Assembly (NCBI GenBank): GCA_020543525.1
Contig: JAHYIO010000001.1
Span: forward strand, 3,782,001-3,846,000
Source: Coriolopsis trogii
Lineage: Eukaryota; Basidiomycota; Agaricomycetes; Polyporales; Polyporaceae
Reading direction: 5' to 3'
Length of the DNA: 64,000 nt
The notes under the pieces are model-generated. The model searched no databases. It saw only the letters and a list, made by a program, of their open reading frames with translations, and had not been told where the DNA came from. Both the position numbers and the translations under genes were made by a program. Positions 36,656 to 47,627 of the stretch are shown in pieces; the first letter of the stretch is position 1; each line of letters opens with the position of its first letter.

Positions 36656-37929
36656 GCAGTTGTTCACACTACCCTGATTGTCCAGCTGGTGGATGACAAG
36701 ATGCAAGTTGACGAGCTCTCTCGCACGGCCGATACAATACTAGTGCATAACCTCGGTGGTGCTGCACGTTAGAAAATGGCGACCTTGAGCCAACACCATC
36801 TGGCCTCCATGACCTCCATGCGAGCCTCTCCCTCTACAGACGCGGCATATGCAGCACAACAGGATGGTGAGGCACCGACGTCGCAGCACATGCAGAGTGG
36901 GACAAGGCCCCTACCTTCGTTCACTGCTTTCTTGCAGACTCAGCTTACGGTTGCAGCGATGACCACTGACAACAAAGACGAGAAGGACGAGCTGCTTCCA
37001 ACAAGCGATGCTTCTGCAGCTGCCAATCCGCCTATGCCTGCATCCGTGCCCAAGGCGAACGAACAAATGTTGTGAGGGGAGTGAGTGATCAAGAGCCACT
37101 TCTGCCAGTCACTGCAGCACAATCTGAGAAGGGAGAGACAGGAGCGAAGGAGGCTCGGTGTAGTAGCGCATGCCATCGCGGCGCTGTAGAGAGCATCAAT
37201 GCTCTGGTTGAGAATCCCCCCCCCCAAATGTCACTAGTGGGAAGTGAAAGCAGACAATGGAAGAATCGGAGGCAGGTGTTAGCACGCGCACCATGCAATC
37301 AAAAGTGAACATGGAGACAAAGGGTCCCGCTAGGCAAGTACTCCCATGTCTCATGTGATCCGCAACTCCATTGATGATCATGTATGTCAGGATGGACACG
37401 CGAAGCACTCGCACTGACATTGAGGGAAACACATCAGGCTCTACGACACGTGCAAAGACAACTGCAAAGATGCACCCTTGCAAGAAGTAGGTTCTGGCAC
37501 ATTTGGGCATAATGTCACTGGGGCGAATGCATTGTAGATATTGTATCGACTCGCCTTCACCTCGATTACTACTTCATTCATGATTAACAATGTCTCTTGT
37601 TTACCACTGTGTTCGTGATTACCACATGTATAGCTTTTGGGTGTACTACTACTCAGTGAATCAATCCTGATAATCACCCACCCTTTGTTTGTGATCACTA
37701 CCTGTAATGATTGATGATGATTGTACTACCTATGTCATGCACAAATCTGTGTCTTGCGTGATAATCATGATCATGTACAATATTTGTGATTATACAGGGC
37801 ATCCGTTATAAACACTTAACCACCTTACTACCTCTAATCATGGGATAATAAGATGTATCATTATTACCACTGATTGACATCAATTGATGGTGGAGGATAA
37901 CAAAATGAAAAGAGTCTTCAGGCACTACT

Positions 37930-38032
37930 ACTATGGACTGTGCTACTGTGCCGCTGCAAACTGTGCAACTACGGACTGTGCAACTGTGCAGCTAAGTAAC
38001 TGTAGGCTGTGCAACTGCGGACTGCACATGGA
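37930..38032. repeat. Degen. tandem repeat of GGACTGTGCAACTGTGC type
   Basis: Six or so imperfect copies of a 15-20-bp unit with core CTGTGCAACT occur in about 100 bp, in an AT-richer stretch (37.5-38.3 kb) that otherwise holds no gene. Confidence 0.55.
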
Positions 38033-38731
38033 ACAGACCCTGTAAGGCTAGAGAAAGCAAGCAAAGTAGTACGAAATGTCCATGGAAAGTATGATAAGAA
38101 ATGCGACTTGTAACACTGATCCCCGTGTATAGTATGGTGACCCTAATGTCATGAACCCCTTATTTCCATTGTTTCCCATGGTACTTTTGTTTGCGCTTCC
38201 ACTATTGTTCCAGCACTCTCGCACGTGCCTGTGACTTATTGTCCCTAGCGCTTATTGTTCTCCGTATATAAATAGTAGATGCTCATGTAACGGTCTAGGT
38301 TATAAGTGCCGGAACGCAGGTCAAGCCGAGCTTGACATTGTGGCCTTTTGGTCCAGTTGACATCACATCTGATTCCGGCAGTGTAACCATTACAGCTCGC
38401 CACCTGGAGACTTCAGTTTTGACCTCTTGTCTCCAGGTGAGCCTCGCTGTATTTTCATTCACTTACATTCTCTCAATACAACTTGTCTCCAGCCCTGTGT
38501 GTCAAGCCTTGCTCCACTGCCACTGCACAAGACTCGTCTCTCACCCTCGCTCGACTCGTCGGATTCCTTCCTTGTCTTGCTTGACCACAGGTCGCGACAT
38601 CTAATGGCATTGGGTGGATGATGATGAGTTACCCATCTTGTCATGGTACAGAGCTATTCAGAGTGACGGTCATGCTCACCTTTGATGGTGTGTAGCATAT
38701 TTCCTGCCGTGTTATCGAACCTTATATTCAG

Positions 38732-39160
38732 ATGTTGTCAGGTACCAGCATAGAGGTATTCGGAGTACTCGAGCCTCAAGCAGGGCAGCTGACAACCTCG
38801 TACATGGTCGACAATCTGGTCGCTAAAGTCTACAATGCGCCAGCAAACATGCCGCAGACATTCAATGTCTCGGTTTTTCACAAGACCGGGCTCTTGCCTG
38901 GCACCCACACGTTAACCATCACCAAGATAAATGGGGATCCGAACCTCTTCTGGCTGGACTACTTTGTGGTGGACTTGGGAGGCCAAGACATCACGATGGA
39001 CACCAGCTCATCAAGCCTGCCTGGTATACCCACAATCCACACTGACACACACATAGAGACCACTATACTCACTTCAACAAGAAGACATATGGTTATGAAG
39101 ACTCTGCATAAGTTGCCGGACTTCATTGATGCAACCAAGGCCTCACAGATACTTGTGTAA
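38732..39160 (+). pseudogene. Fragment of a membrane protein with sugar-binding-like ectodomain
   Basis: The frame reads SGTSIEVFGVLEPQAGQLTTSYMVDN and later GLLPGTHTLTITKINGDPNLFWLDYFVV. This pattern (GTSI-VFG, SY-VD, PG-HTLTI, LDY) is common to a large set of Agaricomycete surface proteins with a galactose-binding-like beta-sandwich followed by one transmembrane helix. Upstream exons and the helix are not found in the right place, so it is most likely a fragment. Related transmembrane pieces occur at 46.0-47.0 kb. Confidence 0.5.
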
Positions 39161-39162
39161 AG

Positions 39163-40514
39163 CAAAGGCCTGCAGTTTTACACCAAATTGACAGAGCTCA
39201 CCTCTCAGGCTGTCCTGAAGCGTAATATGTTCCAAACACAATGTGAAGTGTGAAGCTCTTGCATTGCAAGCGGAGACCAAGCCATGACTAACCATCCCAA
39301 AGTCTAGCTCCAGCTCAGCATATGGTGGCAAGCCACCAGTACCTCCTCCCTCACCCAAGCCTACAACTGGACTCAAGTTGTCAAAGGCATCCATCATGAA
39401 CCTCCATGGCCTGTGTTGGAAACTGGGAATGCAGATGGATTACGAGTGCTCGGGAGAGGGGTATAAATATATGTATGTGACTAGCTAAAGTGTGGTCAAA
39501 GACGGTCAAAGTCTGTGTCGCAGACACGACACAGACAAGCGGAGTGCAAAATAGGCAATAGAGTTTCAAACCCCGAAAAGAAGATTATGACGCATTGTCA
39601 TACTCCAACAGCCTGAATGCCTTTGGGCCATTGCCCCCGCCTCCCCAACATCAGTGGACATCACCTCCCCCACCCACTCAACACTATGGTATGCTACTGC
39701 CACACCACTGAGCACTACCAGGGCTATCCGTCATACTACATGCGAGCACAGCTGCTGAGCAGCCGCAGTTGCTGTATGGGCAGCCTTAGCAAATTCAGGC
39801 AGAAGGTTATGCGAAGTACTTTTAGTGGCACACAATTGTCAGTGACTAGTCAGTATTCGCATGGCGACTAGTCGGCCATACACAGAAGTACTAGTCTTCA
39901 TTGAGGCAGATGCCTGGGAATGACTAGATATTGCTTAACCTTCTAGTTACACCATAGCTAGTTAGCACTATGCCCATATGCATCTCCTTGTTCAACTAGT
40001 CATGACTAGTATGTGACGATTATCTAGTCATTTTTGACTAGCTGCCTTGACTGAAGAGGCTCAAATGGGGGGTTAAAGCAGTCTAGGTAGGAGGACTGGG
40101 TGGTGGCTGGGGGTCCAAGAGGAATGGGGATGCCTCCAGACAACCTAGGCAGGTTATGTGGAGTAACAGCATGCTGGGAAACACAGTCAGGAGAGCATAT
40201 TGAGCCGGGCTGGGCAAGTATGTGGGTAGGGGAATGAGGACATATAGACTCCACTCAAAAGCCCAGGTAGATCAGACTACCACCCTCAAGACAACCCTAC
40301 AATGTCCAGGTCTGCCCAAAGAGGCCCCTGCTATTGTACACCTGAGCGTTGAAATACTATGTTTTGCCACAATGCCAAATACACATTTTTTGCACTACTG
40401 GCCTCATCTCCAAGTAGCCCAGATTGACCAAGTGCACAAGGAACAGCAAGACAACGTACAGGTATCAATGTTACAAGCCCAATGTTGTATACATCCAAAC
40501 ACAGCCGTCACAAA
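39163..40514. other. Gene-free region with an ACTAGT-motif cluster
   Basis: No coding signal was seen. Between about 39838 and 40045 the palindromic core ACTAGT or CTAGTC occurs about nine times, with versions such as TGACTAGTCA and CGACTAGTCG. Confidence 0.5.
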
Positions 40515-42558
40515 TCATGCCACCATGCCATTCGGATCCAACTTGCGGACCATCTCGTTGTCGTGCTCGCGCTTCATCTCCGTGCCAGAATCAACCCCGG
40601 AGGGCCATGTGATCGACATGTTGATCTCCACCGGATACCTCGCCTCACTCTCCTTCCCGCACCAGTCAAAGTCAATCAGCATCGCCCCAGTGTCCGTCAC
40701 CAGGATGTTCGGCCGTCGCAGGTCGCCGAAGACGAGCTGTGCATCGTGCAGCGCCTTCACCGCCTTCTTCACCGCCTCGAGAGCTCCCTTGTCGAGCCAC
40801 TCGCCCGAGTTGCGCTCGCGGACAAAGTCCATCACGACCATCCACAGCCCGCCGAGCTCATCGACGCACTCGCAATAATGCAGGGTCGGCGCAAGGCCTC
40901 TCTTCGCCAGCAGTTCGTGACCCTCCTTCCCGTACCGCTTCACAAACTTGACCACGACGTCAAGGGCCCGTGCGTCAGGACCGGCACCGACGGGTCTCGC
41001 AAGCGCGCGGAAGACAGCTTTGTCTTTGTTCGCGCCCACGGGATCTGAATCCAGCCGTGCAATGTACTCGAGCGCGTACTTCTCGTTGTCCTTGACGAAC
41101 GTGTTGAACGTAGGGCCGATGAACGGAGGCGGTAGGTCGACTAGGGACAACGCATCGTTCCCTTTGCGCCGTTTGGCCGCACGCTGGACCTCGTCCTTGG
41201 GCTGCAGCTCCGCGTAGTACGTCTGGAGGGCTTGTCTCACGTTCTTCAGCGCACATAGCATACGCGCCACGCGCTTCACCGTGTCCTCTATCATTTCGTT
41301 CCCCTGCGGCCCGAGAGAGATGTACCCGCTGAGGCGCTGTGCAATGAGGACGTGCGCAAAGACAGCGCCCGCAAAAATGATGTACGGCCCGCAAATCCCG
41401 ATAAGCATAACGGGGCAGCAGGAAGCATCCCGGAGGGGTCGAGCCTATGCATATGATGTCGCTTCCGGTTCAGGTGATAGAATGCTCGGAGGAACCTCAC
41501 CTGCGGCGAGCTAAACGTCGTGGCGTAATCACGCTCCGCCTGCGCGAGTGCATCGCTACTTCCTTCCCCGATTTCGTTCTTGATTTCCGTGAATTCGTAT
41601 GGCACCGCCAAGTTCACTACCGAGCAGTAGGTCTCGAGCAGAAGGTTTGCACGAATGGTTCGGGGTGTCAACAGAGACGGGGCATCCATTGAAACCCCTT
41701 CGCGAGGATACAATGCAGTTGACCGAAGGGCCATGCTTCGACCCCTCCCAGTCTCGTAAAGCCCGAGAGCGGCAACGACAACTTTGAATGCGCTAGAGAG
41801 ATCGTGGGGTGTGAGTACCGCTTCACGATTGTCCAGATCGCGGGCGAATGTGGCAAAGGCCGGGAAATAGGGCGCAATAGGAGGCGGCTGCAGCGCGCAG
41901 GGACGCCAATTGTACACTGCGTCAGGGTTCTTCGGGTCCTGAATGTCTCGCTGCACCGATGCCTTCGCAGCCGCCGAAGGAGCCACCCGTTCGTAGGCTT
42001 GCTGAGCAATGTCTTCGCGACCTGACAGGCATACTCAGCGCGCGTTGCCACACAAATCAGGAAAGTACTCACTGTCTTTCGAACCGGTGAGAGCTGGGAG
42101 GCGTGATCAGTCGTGTTACAGACAAATACATAGGGACGTCTCCATGAGCACGCACCTGCTTTGCTGGCGACGATGAAATGCAGGTTGTCGCGAGGTGGCC
42201 CACCAGGGAAGAGTTCGTTGAGCTGATGGAAACTCGTGATTATCCTGTCCTCGTCATCACGATGCTGCCGAAGCCATTCACGACCACGCTCGACCAAAGT
42301 CTGCGGTGGTTCAAGGGGCAGATCGAGAGGCTAGAGAACATGAGAAGAGCGGCTCGGAGCCAACGGCGATGATGGACATACAGCGTAGAAGGCAACTGGT
42401 ACTTTGACGATGTGGTTCCTGAGAGCCTCCTGTCTTTTTAGGAGCTGATCCCACAACTCTCCGAAGTCGATATGATCATCAGAAGAGCGTATACCAAAGA
42501 AAGGATCGCGGTCCCAGTCAGGATCAAGATAGAGGAATCTGTAGCGAACGTTGGTCAT
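40515..42558 (-). CDS. Kinase-like protein with a Crinkler-like N-terminal header
   Basis: Minus-strand exons 42558-42382, 42300-42156, 42093-42073 (21 nt), 42021-41501 and 41444-40515 give 597 residues in phase. The N-terminus ends with LNELFPGGPPRDNLHFIV, similar to the FP-x-PP-x-x-HIHIIV motif that ends the ubiquitin-like header of fungal and oomycete Crinkler proteins. The middle is helical and unassigned. The C-terminal 270 residues look like a fungal kinase-like fold: VVVKFVKRYG (candidate ATP lysine), YCECVDELGGLWMVVMDFV (hinge), LVFGDLRRPNILV in place of HRD, and LIDFDWCGK in place of DFG. It may be an active kinase of the basidiomycete FunK1-like group or a pseudokinase. It is divergent from the ArfGAP gene, with starts 147 bp apart. 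Confidence 0.65.
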
Positions 42559-42705
42559 AGTTGTGGTTGAAAGTCAAGCACCCAAGCGCTGGCGAGGACG
42601 CTCTAGAAAGAGAGTCCCACGTGGCCCCGCGAGCATGTCGGGATCCCGCCTTCAACCAGCATCCGCCATCTCCTCCATCCTCGTCTCGTCCAATCTCAGT
42701 CAAAC

Positions 42706-44336
42706 ATGGCCGATCCAACAAAGGCAGAGACAGAACAGGTGTTCAAGGTCCTCAAAGCGCAAAAGGGCAACAAGGTACGTCGTCGACAACATTCGCGAGC
42801 TTGACTAACCGTGCCGAGACAGATGTGTTTCGATTGCCAGGCTCGTAAGCCGACATGGTCGAGCGTGACGTTTGGTGTGTATATCTGTCTCGACTGCTCG
42901 AACGTGCACCGCAACATGGGTGTACACATCAGCTTGTCCGGTGAGTGTTCGTTTGGGCAAATGACAGGCAGTCTCATCTCCTTGCAAGGTCGACAAACCT
43001 AGACAGCTGGCAGCTCAACCAGCTCCGAACCATGAACGTCGGCGGAAACACCTCCGCCACCGACCTTCTCACCAAGCACGGCGGCGCAGCCCTCCTCCAG
43101 GACTCGGACACGAAGAAACAGTATTTGAGCCGAGTCGCGGAGCTCTATCAGGAAGAGCTTGCGCTGCGAGTGAAGGAGGATGCTACGAGGTGCGTTTCTA
43201 CTCTGTCTAGCGCATGCATCGATGCCAGCAAATGGCTACAGATATCCCGACAAGATTGTCGTTGACGGGGTTGAGGCTGCCCCCGCCCCTGCTGCACAAG
43301 CCGCAGACGATGACGACGACTTCTTCTCGTCCTGAGACAAGCCTGCGAGCCCCAAATCCCCCATCACCTCTTCCAAGCCCTCCGCACCACCTGTCATCGG
43401 CCGCTCTGTCAGCGCCAACACGGGCCCTCGTACAGTGAGCTCCGCTTCGCTCCGGTCGAACTCTACCACATCTACTCTGTCGCCAGCGCGGCCTCTGCGG
43501 CTCCCAAAAATCCAAGCTCGGCGGTCTGGGTGCGAAGAAGGCGGCTCCTGTCGACTTTGCAGAGGCAGAGCGGAAGGCAGCTGAGGAAGCGGAGCGTATA
43601 TGCCAGCTTGGGTACGACCGCGAGCGGGAAAAGGCTGAGGAGGAGGCTCGTGCACGGGCTGCTGCTGCAGAGCAGGCTGCCGCGACAAAGGCCAAGTCGC
43701 CTGTGACAAAATCTACGCCCGTCGCTGCTGCTCCCGTTGCCCCGAAGGGGAACACACAGGACATGGAGCGGCTGGGGATGGGCATGAAGCGTCTTGGGTT
43801 CGGAGCAGTCTCGGCTGCGGCGGCAGCTTCGACCAGGTGAGACCATCGTTTGGTCGTGCTCTGCAGAACCGTTCACTGACTCGTCTTCCGACCATCAGCG
43901 CAGCAACCTCTGAGGATGCACCCACTTTCGCGCGCGAGAAGTTCGGGAACCAGAAGCCGATCTCGTCGGACATGTACTTTGGGCGGAACTCGTACGACCC
44001 GAACGCGATCGCGCAGGCGCAGACGCAGCAGTCGTTCCAGGGCGCGCAGTCGTCTCGTCGAACCAGTACTTTGGCAAGGAGGAAGAGGAGATGGGTGACG
44101 TCGGTCACGGACAGGACGGCGGGTTGCTGAGCGACGGGACGCTGGCTGGGCTGGAGTTGGCAGCGAAAGACGCGATTTCCGAGGTGCTCGCGAACCCCGA
44201 CGTTCTGCACGTCGGGGAAAGCATCCGTCAAGGCGCTCTCAAGGTATGTGACCATCTGCTTCTAACTCCATACCGGGGTCCCAACAGACCTGTGTTGCAG
44301 CTCTCCGACTACCTCGCGCAATCGTCCAAGCGGTAG
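42706..44336 (+). pseudogene. Glo3-type ArfGAP (ARFGAP2/3), reading frame broken at three places
   Basis: Recognisable exons start at 42706-42774 and 42823-42940, with the ArfGAP finger [11 protein letters not shown] and [16 protein letters not shown], then [20 protein letters not shown]. Later parts carry KLGGLGAKKAAPVDFAEAERKA, the Glo3 motif region RLGMGMKRLGFG, QKPISSDMYFGRNSYDP, YFGKEEEE, and an end at SDYLAQSSKR. Glo3 drives GTP hydrolysis on Arf1 in COPI vesicles. Three lesions are seen: a one-base loss in 42931-42940 just before STNLDSW, a TGA at 43334-43336 where the family has Trp (FFSS-stop-DKP), and a one-base loss near 44049 before the YFGKEEEE exon part. An intron 43433-43479 is likely. 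The flanking genes are intact, so decay of this copy is more likely than general sequence error. Confidence 0.78.
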
Positions 44337-44915
44337 TACGTTGCGTCATCGTCACGTTGGGTTACACGGTCGCCACTGGTTGTAAGGCAAAGGTTGGGTA
44401 TTCGGCGCGTAATTCTGTTCTCCGCCACCCCAGGCAGCTTCGGCATCACACTTTGCCTTGTACTCTCGGCTTTCTGGTTATTCATTCATCATCTTCGGTT
44501 GGATGGGTGGTGTGTCGCATTGACAAATGTGTCCATGAACCGACGTGCGGGGCTCTGTATTATTCTTTATAGCATTCCGTAGTCATCGCTGAACCACATA
44601 TGCGAGACATACGTGGTGCGTCTGTTCATCATCCTTGTCGAGCTTGGTTATCCCCATGTTATGACAGGAAATATTCTCTGCCACTCACACCCGGTCAGGA
44701 TGCTCGCACACGCATCGCCCATTGCTATAGCAGCAGGAGACAACATAAAGTGTTCTGGTGAGAGGCACGCTCGTCATTCTACCCCCGAGCCTGACTTTCT
44801 AATCTCACATCTCCGTCAATCGCCCCACAACTAGATGACGTTTGGCAAGGACGTGGTCCGGCGAAGCGATGACACTGGCATCTCCTTGACAATAACAACA
44901 GATCATGGAGGGGTA
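44337..44915. other. Intergenic region after the ArfGAP gene
   Basis: Nothing was recognised; it ends at the TA-flanked repeat element. Confidence 0.4.
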
Positions 44916-45614
44916 CTATCACTCCCCTAGTGTTCGGAGGTGCCCTAGTGTTCGGAGGTGCCCTAGTGTTCGGAGATAAGGGTGTAGCTCGCTCGTATAC
45001 GACTTCAGAACGCTGAAATTATATAAAGATGTGGGCACAGATATGAGTAATGTATGACAAAAAGAACGAGATGAAACGGAGGTGAGGTCGTTGCAATCTT
45101 GGGCGAAGAGTGTTCCGGAGATGGGTCCCTCTCGCGTTTGTGACCCTCGCCTGGATTTGAATGGCGGGCGCTCTCACTGAAAATTCACAGACTCATTTCT
45201 CCAGGTATGAAAAGTCCAATATTAAATTTTCTGAGCCTCTACATACTGTGCATGGGACAGATGTAGAGAGTATGTCCTTGATGTCCTCGAGCGTGACTTT
45301 CAAGAGTGCTAGTTTTGGTTACCTGACATGTGGTGCCCATTTCCAGAGGGGGACATCAGTCGGAGATCATAACCGGCACCCTTCGGCAGTGTGACTGATT
45401 GTGACACTGCGGGTGGAGAAACCTCTGAACACTAGGGGAGGGCACCTCTTACTTTGTTCAAACACTCAGGTTTTCTTGTACTCTCACCAAACTTTGCAGG
45501 CTTGCTATTTCTACTATGCTTCGTTGATGTACCAACTTTCAGCATTATCAGTGGTGAGGGAGAGAAGATACAGCAGGCTCCTCAGCTAACCTCCAAACTC
45601 TAGGGGAGTGATAG
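44916..45614. mobile_element. 0.7-kb non-autonomous DNA element with TA flanks
   Basis: Left end CTATCACTCCCCTAG and right end CTAGGGGAGTGATAG are exact inverses, each bordered by TA (44914-44915 and 45615-45616). Inside the left end an 18-bp unit with core CCTAGTGTTCGGAGGTG is repeated three times; inverted copies (CTGAACACTAGGGGAGG) recur at about 45424. No transposase frame is present. It is a Tc1/mariner-type or similar deletion derivative whose subterminal repeats may be transposase-binding sites. Confidence 0.72.
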
Positions 45615-45778
45615 TATATTGCAGACTATTACAATGTACCGTATGGTATGGCAGGCATACAACAACAAAAGCCATTCAACAGGTGCTATGAGAGCTGAAC
45701 AAGAAGCATGGTCTCAGGCGAGTCCCATGTACAAACCAGTTTCCTCATAGGGCCACTGACCCACCGACTGCTGTCATA

Positions 45779-46459
45779 TCAGTTGCGTGTATATGGCGGG
45801 GGCAACATTCCTTTGCCCATCAATCTCAGCCCGGAGTCGAGGGACTGTCGTATCATGGGCGGTGGCAGGCTTGGAGGGTCGCTGATGTGTGTGCCTTGTA
45901 GGGAGCATATCAGCGACTTTTCTTGCGAAGAGCATGATGGCACGGTCGCCATCGCTAAGCACTCCCTCTCTGCACCGGCCGACACTCCATCCAAGGCTCC
46001 ATTCACGACCATGGCCACGCTCGTTGTGGGGGAGTGGAAGGATCGATCCTGTGTCCAACACTGGGAAAGTGCTTCCTATCTTCGAGGAGCGTGGCTGCAA
46101 TGAATTGACGTCGCGCCATGTCCCAAATGGGCGCACATCTGTAGTGGGTAAGTGGATGCGCCAGTGTCAGCATTTGATTGGTAGGACCAGCACATATACT
46201 GAGATGTACCGTCAATCACACTGAGAGTGGCGCATGGCACGTGCATCTGTTGGAGATACCACATCAGGATTACAGCAGTCAGGATGACCACTGCTACTCC
46301 TCCGCCAATGGCGTGGCCTATAATCGCTCCAAAGTTGGTGGTGGATTTGGATGCAGCTGGCGCTGGGCGATCTAGAGTTGCCATGACCATGGATGCGGTG
46401 GCGGAAGAGGCTGTTGAGCCTGTTGGTATGCCTGTGATGGTGCCTGTTGTTGCAGGCAT
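45779..46459 (-). pseudogene. Fragment of a single-span membrane protein (minus strand)
   Basis: Reads ASKSTTNFGAIIGHAIGGGVAVVILTAVILMWYLQQ (one transmembrane helix with glycine-rich entry) and, one frame over, a tail SLPPPMIRQSLDSGLRLMGKGMLPPPYTRN, typical of cytosolic tails of Agaricomycete surface proteins with sugar-binding-like ectodomains. The ectodomain is missing and frames must be switched, so it is probably decayed. Confidence 0.4.
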
Positions 46460-46563
46460 GAGTCAGGAGGGCAAGAGGGCGGAGCTAGATACAGACCTGG
46501 TAATCCAACAACACCATCTTTTGGCTGGACTATTTCCTTGTATATGGTTATGATCAGGCAACT

Positions 46564-47020
46564 TTGCAGAACATATCACCAACCAGTTCCTCTTCCTCTG
46601 CAACATCTGCGCTGGAGATAAGACAAAGTCCTTCCCCTCCTACATCCGCGCCAGGCAGCAAAGAGCCTGCAGAGAACTCGGGTAGGCCTACCCCTACCTT
46701 CTCAACGTCGGCAGCGATGACAACACCACACATGCCAACTAGTCAAATACTCGCCTTGCAGTCTACGTCTGCACAACTTGCTCCATCCTCTTGGCTGATG
46801 CCAACTCCCTCTGTTGTTATGGTATTTTTGCTCGCCTCTCAGTCAGTGAACAGTAGTATGCCATCGCTCTTGGTTGGCGGTAATGCTGATGCCGTATCAA
46901 CCATGCATCACTCAAACGCCGGTGCCATCATCAGTGGTGTCATCAGTGCTGTTCTTTTTCTCTCCATCTTTGCTGCCATCCTCTTCCTTCTGAGAAAATG
47001 TCGTCGTGTGGCATGCCGAG
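46564..47020 (+). pseudogene. Ser/Thr-rich stalk and transmembrane segment, cut by a copia LTR
   Basis: A Ser/Thr/Pro-rich stalk leads to AGAIISGVISAVLFLSIFAAILFLLRKCRR, one transmembrane helix with a basic stop-transfer end. A GTGAGT donor follows at about 47021, but the copia LTR begins at 47050, so the intron and the cytosolic tail were lost or displaced. It has the same general architecture as the fragments at 38.7 kb and 46.0 kb. Confidence 0.45.
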
Positions 47021-47049
47021 GTGAGTCTACACCATGTGATGGATACCTT

Positions 47050-47616
47050 TGATGAACTCTGACCCTGGAAGGCTTGGAGCAACCTGTAAGTCACAGAAAG
47101 AGAGATCTTCAGTCAGTGAGTGAACGACTATATTGCATAGTCCAGTACCTATAAGTCACACAAAGAGAGACTACAAGTACTAGTAAGTAAAATGTAGTAG
47201 AGCATAAGTAATGAGTGGGACTTACTCTTCAGTCAGTGAGCGAACGACTGAAGAGCAGAGGGGCAAACAGACTGCCTTATATACTGGAGAGAGGAGTGCA
47301 TGAGTAAGCAAATGAAGCAGTCACATATTAACCATAGGATGATGAGTTAGAGTCCGTACTCGGCGTATGAGTAAGAGCTGAGAGTATTCTGAGTAAGACA
47401 TAAGGTCTAGAATGTTCCGGTGTATTGTAGAACGCACAGGAAGACAAGGGAACCATATGGTCATGGGAACGTACAGTAGTTTCGTAGAGAAAACTGTATA
47501 TGGTAAGTAGAAACACAGCCTATAGTAAGCGCTAATTAAACATAAGTAAACATGACCACACAAAGGTTGTGTGCACAACTCTGGACCGGTAGAGCTATAA
47601 ATCCGGAATGTCAACA
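47050..47616 (-). repeat. 3' LTR of a copia element (567 bp)
   Basis: On the minus strand it starts TGTTGACATTC and ends TTCATCA, the TG...CA form of an LTR. The polypurine tract GAGTGGGAG lies directly before it on the minus strand (47617-47625). It is 120 bp longer than the solo LTR at 56646-57092 because the part around TAAGTCACACAAAGAGAG and CTTCAGTCAGTGAGCGAACGACT is partly duplicated. Confidence 0.88.
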
Positions 47617-47627
47617 CTCCCACTCGT

